Shown here: positions 24,000 through 36,573 of the stretch, piece by piece
How positions within the stretch are numbered: the first letter of the stretch is position 1
Layout: every line of letters starts with the position of its first letter
Origin: Mesocentrotus franciscanus
Lineage: Eukaryota > Echinodermata > Echinoidea > Camarodonta > Strongylocentrotidae
Assembly (NCBI GenBank): GCA_037976565.1
Contig: CP137674.1
Span: 35,367,256-35,431,255 of the forward strand
Direction: 5' to 3'
Length of the DNA: 64,000 nt
Made by a program: the position numbers and the translations under genes
Notes under the pieces: generated by a model
What the model saw: the letters and a program-made list of their open reading frames with translations, nothing else
What the model was told of the DNA's origin: nothing
The model's database searches: none

Positions 24000-24480
24000 G
24001 GCCGAATTAGCTAGCGGAGGTCGACACTGCACTATACGTACGGTATAGGTACGGTACGTCGCGTCATCAGCACCCGCGAAATTTAACCGTATCAATATTT
24101 TGGAATTTTTCAGTTTGGTTCCCGTATCCCTGGAGTTAGAATTATTTCTGGTTTACAGTCTGTCTTCCCTTGTCCCCGCTTTGATGTGACTTCAGTCGAT
24201 CGTTTTGTATAGGGTAAGTTTGTTAGCGTTGTGAAGACAAGAGAGAAGACAGCTTTCTTTCCCATGTCATTATTTGGCATTACAAAATAGAAGTTTTCCG
24301 TAAGGCCGTAGCCAGTGCAGTGCCAGTGGCAGACCCGGCCCGGCATTCGCAGTTGGCCGCCAGGATTAGCCGGTTAGCCCGGCCCAGCCGGCAGCCTTGG
24401 CCCAGCCCTCGCTCTGGTGCTACCTCCGGCGCCCAAATAGCAAAAGTGACACAACTCACAAGTCAAGAACAAGGGTCTAA
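24000..24480 (+). promoter_or_regulatory. Likely STIL promoter / 5-prime region, copy 1
   Basis: A GC-rich island (GGCCGCCAGG, CCCGGCCCAGCC, GCGTCATC) in AT-rich surroundings, about 1.2-1.6 kb upstream of the first STIL coding exon. That exon begins at a splice acceptor, so a noncoding first exon is needed upstream. Base composition and position make this the best candidate, but no core promoter element is certain. The same island is at 33130-33620 in copy 2. Confidence 0.35.
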
Positions 24481-24750
24481 CGTTAAAGCGCTAATTCAGA
24501 ATTATAATTATGATAATGACCAATTGACCAAATGATGATTGTTCTGAGTCTGAGGTTGGTGTCGATGATGGTGATGATTGATGACGATGTTGATAAATGA
24601 TAACTTGATGTCTATGAGTATGAGTATGACTATGACTAGAAGTAGTATCAAGTATGACTAGAGTCTATATGAGTATGAACTATGAATATGATGATGATGA
24701 TGCTTGATCATGGAATGGATTCATTATGACTTGATAATGCATGATGTCAT

Positions 24751-24946
24751 CAGGGCTTAAATTAATCCAAGGCCACCAAGGCCATGGCCTTGGATGCCCT
24801 TTTGATTGGCCTCAATGCCCCTCTCATTGGCCTTGCCCTTGGAGATTTTTTGTGCCCTTTCCAATTCTTCCTATTTGTGCTGTAATATAGGAATGTGCCC
24901 TACAGAAAAGTGGCCTTGCCCTAAAAATATTGAAATTTAAGGCCTG
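24751..24946 (+). mobile_element. 196-bp MITE with 6-bp target duplication (hAT-like)
   Basis: The element starts CAGGGCTTAAATT and ends TTTAAGGCCTG, and is flanked on both sides by TGTCAT (24745-24750 and 24947-24952). A nearly identical copy in reverse orientation lies at 39249-39438, flanked by a different 6-bp duplication, CTGTAA. CAGG...CCTG ends are typical of hAT elements. The body is unusually rich in GGCC and TTGGCC motifs. Confidence 0.75.
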
Positions 24947-26137
24947 TGTCATGTCTCATGAGTCATGATGATAATATCATTTTTTAAATGATTTATGATA
25001 TTATTGTCGGTCACACTGACAGTGTCCAGCCTCCAGTGATCATGGTCATGGACATGGTGATCGATAGACAGAAATTACTGTCTGGTACGTACGGGTACTT
25101 CTTTAATAAAACTGACATTTGTCAACCTTCCCCATATCGAGACGGTAACCCCTGCAAGGCCCTGTTGCACGCAAACGGTAAATAACTCGCATTTTTGCCA
25201 GTATCTGCAGACTGCATCTAAAAAAGTCTAGACTCTAGTCGTCTAGACGCAAGACTCTAGACCTAACAGTTTGATTTATGAATTACACATGTATAGATCT
25301 AGTCTAATTGTTATAGACTAGATCTATATTATAAAATAACATTGAAAATCAATGCAGAACATAAAAATAGGAACTTGCAGTCTTGCTTTTGCTAATCTAT
25401 CTGTCGTATCCGATTTCATGAAGGTACTGCACAGAATGGATGGAACCTACTTCCATTGTCATTGATGTTTAATAGTGTTCAGCAGTGAGTTTGTGACATA
25501 GTTCGACGTAGCGTCTATATCTGTGTCTGGTCCTATGAGTGATATTCTATTTGTTTTAATTTTAATTTTTGTATTCATCATTGTTATTACAAACTTGTTC
25601 TTTGTTACATACAGGATTAATTGAATCATGGCTAGACTCCAGGGTTCACATCCTCTTCAAAGTCAATATTCTTCATATTTTCCACCTGCTCCATCTAAAC
25701 ACCAACCAACCAGTGACATGCAGAAAACTTCAATCAAACACAATGTGTTCAAATTCCTTTGACCAAAAATATTCTCTGGTGAGTTACTTCTTCTGTACAG
25801 TGAATATGAGTGCTAATGTTTGTAGGAGATCAATATTATATTGTACATTTTGTATATTTCATTCTATTTTGTATTAAAGGTCATTGACTCCTTGTCGATT
25901 TTCAGAATAGTACCATGCAAAGATATTGAATTCTATGTAGCTTGTATGTAGTCAGTTGTGTTGTATGTATATGTATTGAATCAAATGTAAACATTTATAC
26001 TATAGTGATGTGCCTTTTTCCCCACACAGGGACCAAACCCGAATAGGACCCTCAATTCATCTTCATCCAATGCATACAAGGTGATGTTACTTAGGATTCT
26101 TCTTTATCATCTCTGTAATTTGTTTTCATTCCCCCAT

Positions 26138-26162
26138 TCTCTCTCTCTCTCTCTCTCTCTCT
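26138..26162. repeat. (CT)n microsatellite
   Basis: A short CT tract in STIL intron 2, longer in the second copy (35286-35332). Confidence 0.9.
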
Positions 26163-26730
26163 GTTGGTGTCAATCTCTCTCTTTATCTGTTTCTTTATCT
26201 ACTGTCTCTCTCTTACATTTGACTCTGCAAGTTTGCACGCAATCTTTGTAATTATTTATTTACTCAAATGTCTCTAACATATATATTCAGGATAACAAGA
26301 TCACTTGCAATGCACTGTTTTGCATCTCAGTTCTGTTGTATTCTGCTGCATTGAAAACAGAATTACTAATCATGAACAACAAATTATACATTATCCAGGA
26401 TGTCACTGGTTGTAATCTCTATAAAGTGGCTAGAAATAAACCTTGTCATCATACCATTTACTAAAGTTGATTGACTTACACAAAATGTATGCTGCTTATG
26501 GATAACATGATCAACCAATTATTTAATCTGTCTACTACTGAATTGTCCTACTTTCTGTTGGATTATATGTGAACCATCCTGTTTCAGTAGGTAATGGGTT
26601 AAGAAAGAACTTTGATTTCTTCAAATAATGAAGTGAAACTTACGTTCATGATTAGTCATGATTTCCTGCTGTAAATTGATAGACGTCTAAAGTTTTGTTA
26701 ACGTAGTGATAATCATTCATAGTACATTTT

Positions 26731-27030
26731 GTAGAGGTGTCATGGTGTGGTTTAGTGGATAAGTCACCAGAGTGTTGTCAAATTGATTTGTGGTTCAAGT
26801 CCCATTTGCAGCTTTGATGTCCTTTATTTCTAATCAAGATGTGGATTAAAGCATTCAGAGATTTTTTTCTGATCAGGTAACCATTTACTACACAAATTGG
26901 TACCAGGTACAAACAAATCTTTGAATGAGTTCAGTGCCTTGGAGCAGCTGGGCTAATGCCAGGGTTAGTGGTATGTTGTATGCACCTCGAGCATCCCTTT
27001 GGCTGGATATGCATACATTTTCATTGTATT
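26731..27030 (+). mobile_element. tRNA-derived SINE (diverged)
   Basis: The head GTAGAGGTGTCATGGTGTGG, an A-box-like TTTAGTGGATAAG and a B-box-like GGTTCAAGTCCC match the SINE at 41444. The body continues through GGAGCAGCTGGGC to about 27030. It is copied at 35907-36205. Confidence 0.5.
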
Positions 27031-27359
27031 TATCATTATTGTAGGAATATATCTATGCGTGTATCTGAAGCAGCTGTAAGACTAGCTCACAGACATGCCC
27101 TTCAAGCAGATGTACATCCATACCATGGATTCCTGATCGGAGCAGTGATGGTGGATCCAGGTAATAACAACTGAGATGGTATTTAATAAAATAAATACAA
27201 TCATGATGATAATGAACTGAATAGGAGGAAAGCGAATTTGTTATCATCTGCGTGATGGAGAAGACAAGGAATTCAATTGAATTAAGACAAGTCAAAGAGT
27301 GCTTTCTACATGAATGCAAACACCGTTATCCACCTAACTGAATGCACTTGTTGATGATG

Positions 27360-27361
27360 AC

Positions 27362-27396
<35 letters not shown>
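27360..27396. repeat. (GAT)n microsatellite
   Basis: ATG/GAT trinucleotide tract in STIL intron 3; two units longer in copy 2 (36532-36571). Confidence 0.9.
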
Positions 27397-27397
<1 letters not shown>

Positions 27398-27728
27398 GTG
27401 ATGCTGATGGATGCTGATTTTCAATGATAATAATGGTTTTGATGATGATGATGTTGAATTTACCTTTCAGGATAGATTCAGCTCTCCCTCTGTAACATGT
27501 CTCCTTTCTCCTTGTTTTATAGATGAGGAAGGCTTGACTGTGTCTTTAGATCGTTTTGATCCTGGTCGTGATGTTCCTGGTCGTAAGACTCGTCTCCCTA
27601 CTGCCAGGTTACCAGCAGATTTCATTGTTCCTCTTACAACCTTCCTAGGAGATGCAGACATCTCAGCAACACACACCTCAGATGATTTCATCGCTGCATT
27701 CAAGGTATGGGGTCATGCTGGCCATGTA

Positions 27729-28003
27729 CAGGCTACTTTAACCCATGGGCTACTGAATTCTTTAACCCATGGGCTACTGAATTCTTTAACCCACCAGCTA
27801 CTGAATCTTTAACCCCCTGGCTACTGAATTCTTTAACCCCCTGGCTACTGAATTCTTTAACCCCCTGGCTACTGAATTCTTTAACCCCCTGGCTACTGAA
27901 TTCTTTAACCCATCGGCTACTGAATTCTTTAACCCACCGGCTACTGAATTCTTGATCCCACCGCTACTGAATTCTTTAACCCACCCCGGCTACTGAATTC
28001 TTT
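27729..28003. repeat. 24-bp minisatellite in STIL intron 4, copy 1
   Basis: About eleven tandem units of GGCTACTGAATTCTTTAACC with variable linking bases (CATG, CCCT, CACC). One unit has lost a T compared with copy 2. The array starts 25 bp after the exon 4 donor. Confidence 0.9.
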
Positions 28004-28699
28004 ACTTCTCATGGGCTTGATACAGGGACTATCCTGTTCTTGTAGTCAATTGGTTAATGTACCCTGGAGTTAATCCAAACAGGACTACTTCCTAGTATAC
28101 AGACATGACAAACACTCCAATGGGACTACATGTAAATATTGAAACTCCAGGCCCTTCAAATGAATATTCAAGAGATCAAACTTCCATTATTTGTATTGTT
28201 GGAATATATGAAGGTTGAAGCTCATACAGTGAACAAAATTAACATACTGATTCATAATAATAATGAGAATAATTGGCTTTATATAGTGCCATTTCCAAAG
28301 GACACAAGGTGTTGTCAGTTGTCACTTAGTCATTGAACAAAGTGAGAAATATTTAAAGAGTTATTTTTTTGGGGGAGGAGAAGAAGTCTATGGAATTACT
28401 ATTTCTGAGAAATGCGTTTATTTTTCCATGGACATAGGGCAATATGTAGCCTTTTCTGAGCCTATCCATCTTTTTCCCCACAGATTCTTGAAAGCAGCCT
28501 CAGCACACATGGATCGGTTGACCCTGCCAGATGTTTGACCCTTCGTGTCCTGTGTCGCTGCCATAGCAATGCAGATGACATCACCCTGAGTCTTCATTTT
28601 GGAGCTGTGACAGTGGCAACTGTTTTCACTGGATTTCATGTGAAACCCATTCCTATCATCCCAACTGCTTTAGCCAGAAATTTGATGGGTCCATTGTCT

Positions 28700-29199
28700 N
28701 NNNNNNNNNNNNNNNNNNNNNNNNNNNNNNNNNNNNNNNNNNNNNNNNNNNNNNNNNNNNNNNNNNNNNNNNNNNNNNNNNNNNNNNNNNNNNNNNNNNN
28801 NNNNNNNNNNNNNNNNNNNNNNNNNNNNNNNNNNNNNNNNNNNNNNNNNNNNNNNNNNNNNNNNNNNNNNNNNNNNNNNNNNNNNNNNNNNNNNNNNNNN
28901 NNNNNNNNNNNNNNNNNNNNNNNNNNNNNNNNNNNNNNNNNNNNNNNNNNNNNNNNNNNNNNNNNNNNNNNNNNNNNNNNNNNNNNNNNNNNNNNNNNNN
29001 NNNNNNNNNNNNNNNNNNNNNNNNNNNNNNNNNNNNNNNNNNNNNNNNNNNNNNNNNNNNNNNNNNNNNNNNNNNNNNNNNNNNNNNNNNNNNNNNNNNN
29101 NNNNNNNNNNNNNNNNNNNNNNNNNNNNNNNNNNNNNNNNNNNNNNNNNNNNNNNNNNNNNNNNNNNNNNNNNNNNNNNNNNNNNNNNNNNNNNNNNNN
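28700..29199. other. Assembly gap, exactly 500 N
   Basis: 500 consecutive N. A round number indicates a scaffolding placeholder of unknown true length. Any reading frame running through it is meaningless. Confidence 1.
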
Positions 29200-30155
29200 T
29201 TGACATTCCTTCTCTTTCTAAAGATGAATTTGACTAATTGCTAACTATATTTTGTCAAATGTGAGTAATTGATATATATCACTTGGTTCACAAGTGGACT
29301 GATCAGGTTTATGGATAAAAGATGATTATTTATGTAATATATCGTTGGTGTTTTCACCTTGTTGTTATGAAAAAAAAGTCTATGTTCCTAGTAGCATCAC
29401 CATTTGGATATTAGAAGACTGGAATAGTCTTAAAGGGACTTAGGAGAAAAAACATCAAATTGAACTTTTATTATCCAGCTACACTGTTGTACTATTTGAA
29501 CTGACCAATATTTATTTTTGAATAATGCACATCAATGATTTTTATTAAAAGGTTCTATTTTGATCTCAATTTGACACACTGACCGAGAATGTTGAATTTG
29601 TGAGAGATTCTAGAGAAAGTGCCATGAACGTCAAGCAGACTAGCAGAGGCTGTTTTTTCATTGGTTACTTACATGTAGTACCCTTATGAAGTTATGAGTA
29701 GGGATTAAACTTAAGCAACAATCAAAATTATTCAGCAGTCATGTGTAGCTACTGGCAAATATTTTGAAAGACTAGATTTGTCTTTCTCTTTCCCTTCTTG
29801 TGTTTACAAGTGAGTAAATAGTCCTGATATCATGAAGTTTATTCAATTTTACTTTATAAGTTAGCAGTGTGATCATTTTCATATGTGATGAGTCAATGTC
29901 ACCACTAGCCTCACCACAAAACCTGGACAAGGTAACCAGATTTTTTTTCCTTGTTCATAATCTGTAATATCTTTGTTTTTTGTTGAGGTTTATTATATGA
30001 TAAAAGTGTACATTATAAGGATATAACGTAATAACAGCTGTAGCAACTCTCATGGAAATGAAGACAATATGAAAGCATTATTCTTTCATTTCCTTTAGCA
30101 TAAAATATATATAATATATATATATAATATGCCAATTTTCAGAATATATCCAACC

Positions 30156-30699
30156 TCAAAGGTAGTGTATCCCTTTGCAGCCAACATCAAATGCTGTAGA
30201 ACTTTGCAGGAATTATGAATATGTCACGTATGTCCTATCTGTGAAATTTAAACGTTAGCCATGTCCTATTATTCAAATTATGCAAGGAAAACGTGTACTT
30301 TCTAGACTTCACTGTCAGACACTATTGAGTGACTGACTGATTTATTTTTTTCTTTGGTAATAGCATAGCCTATATAAAATTAGCTGTAAAGGGTACATGA
30401 GCATTTATCTAAATCAATAACACACTTCTTGTAATGGCCAAAATTAAAGTGATTGAATCTTTGCGCAGCACAAAACGTATGACCCTTCGGTACAAGAGTC
30501 TGAAAATCAGACTATTTCATTAAACGAGCGTGCTCGCTTAATTCGATTCGACAACTAACGGTCGTTATTTTCCCACAAAAAGACGTTTTCAAGCCCTTTT
30601 GTTTTGAGGGAAGTTCTAAATTATTATTGTCTTTCAAATGCCGTTGGAATCTAAACTTGTCATTTTTGGGGGCCTGCAAATGGGACATGGTGCCTTTAA
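30156..30699 (-). mobile_element. TTAA-flanked MITE, copy B in the second block
   Basis: Counterpart of 21008-21547 in the duplicated block, with the same TCAA/TTAA flanks and the same altered palindrome. It is not an independent insertion. Confidence 0.8.
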
Positions 30700-31638
30700 A
30701 GATGTAAAGTTAATGTGATGTAGTAAGAATAGCTATTAAGGAGAAAAACAGACTTGAATTTTGGGAACATATAATAAAGTCTGAAGCATTAGTGCAAATT
30801 TAAGTGCTTAGTCTTGCCTTTTCAAGCAGTGTAGATTTATGCATGATCCAATAACTTTCTCTTTTATTGTAACTGACTATGTGAAGAAGAAAATATATAG
30901 AAGACTACTCTGTTTATCTATATTGATAATCGATCATTGATGAGGCTGAGTTATGGTTATAATGAAATTGTTAAATATTTGTACACATTGAAATATACTG
31001 AATTGTCTTGCTTGTCTGAAATATGAACTTGAACTCAAATTTCATGCAATAGATATGATTTTCCCTGGGATGGTATTCTGTAAACAGTGTTATCTTTGAA
31101 GTTTTAGTATGAACAGGTTATTTGTTAACTTGTGACAAATACAATCCATTCACACAAATAGTAGTACCATAGATAAAATGATTATTAGAATATCATCTCT
31201 GATTTGTATGTACATTTAGATTTATATTTACAAAATTTCTATTCTATTATACCATTAGAAAATTATGCTAAATTAAAAAATATAATTGTTTCTGACAAAG
31301 TTTTGAGACACTTGTCTGTACTGTTTATTGTATGTCATCTTCATCCCTATATGAAAGGCATGATAACGTTGATTAGTTGCTGTGGTGAAGACAATTCACA
31401 ATATACAAGCATATGTGATCTATTGATCATCTCCCGCTAAAAATCAATCTGACCAATTGCTTTTTGTGGACAAAATCAATCACATAAGATTGAATGATAA
31501 CATCATTAACAATTTTTTTATTTTGGCCTGCATTATTGCATAAGAGACATAATATGAAATAATATGCTCAACATGAGTGCATGTAAGTGACTTTCAATAC
31601 ATGGGTGTTATTTACATTATTGTACATGTACTACCAGT

Positions 31639-31831
31639 TTGAGAGAGAGAGAGAGAGAGAGAGGGTGAACGAGAGAAGTGAGAGAGAGAGAGTATGGGAG
31701 AGAGAAGAGAGGAGAGAGAGAGAGGGAGAGAGAGAAAGAGGGAGAGAGAGAGAGAGAGAGGGGGATGAGAGAGGAGAGAGAAGAGAGAGAGGTGGAGAGA
31801 GAGAGAGAAGGGAAGAGGGGGTGAGAGAGAA
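31639..31831. repeat. (GA)n microsatellite, copy 2
   Basis: Counterpart of 22494-22692 with a different interruption pattern and length. Confidence 0.95.
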
Positions 31832-32266
31832 GACAGGACATGAGCTAATTTAGAATTTTCCAGCAGAATGATTTTAGGAATCCTCTTCGCCATCTTCCGG
31901 CTGTCTAGGGGAGGGTTGCTGGCCTATTGATATAAACTCTTAATAATTATTATTTTTAATAATAGAAGTGCCAGCAATTTTACCACCCTACCCCCCAATC
32001 TGCCAATATGGGGAGAGCAGAGAGGCTGTTGTTTCAGTATGGAGTGCAAAAATAAGAAAATACAGTTAAATGAATAAAACAATAAAAGTGGGTACCAGTA
32101 GGCTTATACAGAACGGCAGATTCGACAAAATATGCTAAACCCATGTCAAACAATTCTGGCAGTCGATGGGTAATATAGAGTTGGGGCAGATCCAGGATCC
32201 TGTAGGGGGCACAATTTCAAAAGAAATCTTTCTCCTTTTTCTTTCTTTTTCTTCTTCTTCTTCTTC

Positions 32267-32269
<3 letters not shown>

Positions 32270-32326
<57 letters not shown>
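32270..32326. repeat. (TA)n microsatellite, copy 2
   Basis: Counterpart of 23125-23188, shorter by a few units. Confidence 0.95.
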
Positions 32327-32328
<2 letters not shown>

Positions 32329-33896
32329 AACATGTATGTATGTGTGTGTGTGTATACTATTATCATTATCATCATCATCATCGTTATTATTCTCTTCTTT
32401 TCTTCTTCTTTTGAAATCCTTGTTTTCACATGATAATTAAGCTATATAATTATGGCAGTTGAATTTTGAAGGCCAAAAGAGGCATTATATTCCTTGGGAT
32501 GTATATGCGGCCGGGTCTCTTTGACTTTTGGAGCATTCATTACTCTTTTCCACATAGCGCATCCTCAAATTTTATGTAAGTAACATTTTACATAATTTCA
32601 AAGAAATGTTAGGGGGGGACTTAATCAGTCTATTAGAATAGTTTTTTTTCCACGTGTTAACCTATGATAAATGACTTCGATCGTCAAAAGCATGCATATT
32701 TCCTGGGATTTATGTGGGGATTTATGGTGGCATTTAACAATTTTTTTCAGAACTCTTCATTCTTGCTTTCGAGCAAAACTGAGGCTTTGAAGAAATGGAA
32801 TAAGGTAAGATAGGCTAGAAAACCGATGGTTAACGTAATTTTTCGAGCCCATTTTATTAATTTCCAAGTTTTCTTTTCCCCATTCTCTTACAAGTCTTAG
32901 CTTCGCCGGATCCTCTCAATTTTTTCTTTCATTTAAAAAAAATTAAATTATTGAAGTATAATACTGTATTATCATACCTCTTCTCGATCTATTTTCAACC
33001 TGACTATCACCAATATACCACTTAACTCTCTAAATTGAAAAAACATCAATAAAACAATCCTTTAATTATTGTTTAAAAAAAAGGACTAATGTACTAGTAA
33101 ATCTCTCTTCAAATAAGCGATAGCTTGGCCGAATTTTACCTGGCCGAATTAGCTAGCGGAGGTCGACACTGCACTATACGTACGGTATAGGTACGGTACG
33201 TCGCGTCATCAGCACCCGCGAAATTTAACCGTATCAATATTTTGGAATTTTCCAGTTTGGTTCCCGTATCCCTGGGTTAGAATTATTTCTGGTTTACAGT
33301 CTGTCTTCCCTTGTCCCCGCTTTGATGTGACTTCAGTCGATCGTTTTGTATAGGGTAAGTTTGTTAGCGTTGTGAAGACAAGATGAAGACAGCTTTCTTT
33401 CCCATGTTATTATTTGGCATTACAAAATAGAAGTTTTCCGTAAGCCAAGGCCGTAGCCAGTGCAGTGCCAGTGGCAGACCCGGCCCGGCATTCGCAGTTG
33501 GCCGCCAGGATTAGCCGGTTAGCCCGGCCCAGCCGGCAGCCTTGGCCCAGCCCTCGCTCTGGTGCTACCTCCGGCGCCCAAATAGCAAAAGTGACACAAC
33601 TCACAAGTCAAGAACAAGGGGTCTAACGTTAAAGCGCTAATTCAGAATTATAATTATGATAATGACCAATTGACCAAATGATGATTGTTCTGAGTCTGAG
33701 GTTGGTGTCGATGATGGTGATGATTGATGACGATGTTGATAAATGATAACTTGATGTCTATGAGTATGAGTATGACTATGACTAGAAGTAGTATCAAGTA
33801 TGACTAGAGTCTATATGAGTATGAACTATGAATATGATGATGATGATGCTTGATCATGGAATGGATTCATTATGACTTGATAATGCATGATGTCAT

Positions 33897-34091
33897 CAGG
33901 GCTTAAATTAATCCAAGGCCACCAAGGCCATGGCCTTGGATGCCCTTTTGATTGGCCTCAATGCCCCTCTCATTGGCCTTGCCCTTGGAGATTTTTGTGC
34001 CCTTTCCAATTCTTCCTATTTGTGCTGTAATATAGGAATGTGCCCTACAGAAAAGTGGCCTTGCCCTAAAAATATTGAAATTTAAGGCCTG
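33897..34091 (+). mobile_element. hAT-like MITE, copy in the second block
   Basis: Counterpart of 24751-24946, flanked by TGTCAT at 33891-33896 and 34092-34097. It lies about 0.7 kb upstream of STIL exon 1 and about 5 kb from its inverted relative at 39249. Confidence 0.75.
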
Positions 34092-34765
34092 TGTCATGTC
34101 TCATGAGTCATGATGATAATATCATTTTTTAAATGATTTATGATATTATTGTCGGTCACACTGACAGTGTCCAGCCTCCAGTGATCATGGTCATGGACAT
34201 GGTGATCGATAGACAGAAATTACTGTCTGGTGCGTGCGGGTACTTCTTTAATAAAACTGACATTTGTCAACCTTCCCCATATCGAGACGGTAACCCTGCA
34301 AGGCCCTGTTGCACAAAACGGTAAATAACTCGCAATTTTGCCAGTATCTGCAGACTGCATCTAAAAAAAAGTCTAGACTCTAGTCGTCTAGACGTACAAG
34401 ACTCTAGACCTAACAGTTTGATTTATGAATTACACATGTATAGATCTAGTCTAATTGTTATAGACTAGATCTATATTATAAAATAACATTGAAAATCAAT
34501 GCAGAACATAAAAAAATAGGAACTTGCAGTCTTGCTTTTTGCTAATCTATCTGTCGTATCCGATTTCATGAAGGTACTGCACAGAATTGGATGGAACCTA
34601 CTTCCATTGTCATTGATGTTTAATAGTGTTCAGCAGTGAGTTTGTGACATAGTTCGACGTAGCGTCTATATCTGTGTCTGGTCCTATGAGTGATATTCTA
34701 TTTGTTTTAATTTTAATTTTTGTATTCATCATTGTTATTACAAACTTGTTCTTTGTTACATACAG

Positions 34766-34930
34766 GATTAATTGAATCATGGCTAGACTCCAGGGTTCAC
34801 ATCCTCTTCAAAGTCAATATTCTTCATATTTTCCACCTGCTCCATCTAAACACCAACCAACCAGTGACATGCAGAAAACTTCAATCAAACACAATGTGTT
34901 CAAATTCCCTTTGACCAAAAATATTCTCTG
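34766..34930 (+). CDS. STIL: STIL exon 1 (first coding)
   Basis: A TACAG acceptor precedes 34766, an in-frame TGA lies just before ATG at 34779, and the donor GTGAGT follows 34930. It encodes [20 protein letters not shown] ... [10 protein letters not shown], the last part matching human FPPSKCALW. It ends in phase 2. Confidence 0.88.
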
Positions 34931-35290
34931 GTGAGTTACTTCTTCTGTACAGTGAATATGAGTGCTAATGTTTGTAGGAGATCAATATTATATTGTACAT
35001 TTTGTATATTTCATTCTATTTTGTATTAAAGGTCATTGACTCCTTGTCGATTTTCAGAATAGTACCATGCAAAGATATTGAATTCTATGTAGCTTGTATG
35101 TAGTCAGTTGTGTTGTATGTATATGTATTGAATCAAATGTAAACATTTATACTATAGTGATGTGCCTTTTCCCCACACAGGGACCAAACCCGAATAGGAC
35201 CCTCAATTCATCTTCATCCAATGCATACAAGGTGATGTTACTTAGAATTCTTCTTTATCATCTCTGTAATTTGTTTTCATTCCCCCATTC

Positions 35291-35334
<44 letters not shown>

Positions 35335-36534
35335 GGTGTCTATCTCTCTCTTTATCTGTTTCTTTATCTACTGTCTCTCTCTCTTACATTTGACTCTGCA
35401 AGTTTGCACGCAATCTTTGTAATTATTTATTTACTCAAATGTCTCTAACATATATATTCAGGATAACAAGATCACTTGCAATGCACTGTTTTGCATCTCA
35501 GTTCTGTTGTATTCTGCTGCATTGAAAACAGAATTACTAATCATGAACAACAAATTATACATTATCCAGGATGTCACTGGTTGTAATCTCTATAAAGTGG
35601 CTAGAAATAAACCTTGTCATCATACCATTTACTAAAGTTGATTGACTTCCACAAAATGTATGCTGCTTATGGATAACATGATCAACCAATTATTTAATCT
35701 GTCTACTACTGAATTGTCCTACTTTCTGTTGGATTATATGTGAACCATCCTGTTTCAGTAGGTAATGGGTTAAGAAAGAACTTTGATTTCTTCAAATAAT
35801 GAAGTGAAACTTACGTTCATGATTAGTCATGATTTCCTGCTGTAAATTGATAGACGTCTAAAGTTTTGTTAACGTAGTGATAATCATTCATAGTACATTT
35901 TGTAGAGGTGTCATGGTGTGGTTTAGTGGATAAGTCACCAGAGTGTTGTCAAATTGATTTGTGGTTCAAGTCCCATTTGCAGCTTTGATGTCCTTTATTT
36001 CTAATCAAGATGTGGATTAAAGCATTCAGAGATTTTTTTCTGATCAGGTAACCATTTACTACACAAATTGGTACCAGGTACAAACAAATCTTTGAATGAG
36101 TTCAGTGCCTTGGAGCAGCTGGGCTAATGCCAGGGTTAGTGGTATGTTGTATGCACCTCGAGCATCCCTTTGGCTGGATATGCATACATTTTCATTGTAT
36201 TTATCATTATTGTAGGAATATATCTATGCGTGTATCTGAAGCAGCTGTAAGACTAGCTCACAGACATGCCCTTCAAGCAGATGTACATCCATACCATGGA
36301 TTCCTGATCGGAGCAGTGATGGTGGATCCAGGTAATAACAACTGAGATGGTATTTAATAAAATAAATACAATCATGATGATAATGAACTGAATAGGAGGA
36401 AAGCGAATTTGTTATCATCTGCGTGATGGAGAAGACAAGGAATTCAACAGTGAATTAAGACAAGTCAAAGAGTGCTTTCTACATGAATGCAAACACCGTT
36501 ATCCACCTAACTGAATGCACTTGTTGATGATGAC

Positions 36535-36573
<39 letters not shown>

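Larger units (their letters stand above)
20049..28699 (+). repeat. Duplicated 8.65-kb block, copy 1 (probable haplotype)
   Basis: The whole block recurs at 29200-37878 in direct orientation with only scattered substitutions, small indels and microsatellite length changes. It runs from the stop codon of the FBXL12-like gene through its 3-prime flank to the fifth coding exon of STIL, and ends exactly at a 500-N gap. One boundary coinciding with a fixed-size scaffold gap is what two allelic contigs placed in tandem would give. Confidence 0.9.
25615..28699 (+). pseudogene. STIL: STIL N-terminal exons, copy 1 (truncated at the gap, one frameshift)
   Basis: Five coding exons are present: 25615-25778 (ATG at 25628), 26030-26080, 27045-27160, 27523-27704 and 28484-28699. 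The last is cut by the N gap after 216 of 248 bp. They equal exons 1-5 of the complete gene at 34779-47898. Exon 1 has CC where copy 2 has CCC (at 25756-25757), so the frame closes at TTTGA just before the conserved NILW. All other exons and all splice sites agree with copy 2. As an allele this would encode only a ~43-residue peptide. A consensus indel is the simpler explanation. The copy should not be counted as a second gene. Confidence 0.85.

Noticed and set aside
24988..25185. 65-codon frame MIYDIIVGHTDSV... as a STIL exon
   Set aside because: No splice sites fit, the copy 2 version is frameshifted near its end, and human STIL has no counterpart.
28535..29206. Open frames of 178-222 codons running through the gap
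   Set aside because: Most of their length is N; only the first part is genuine STIL exon 5.
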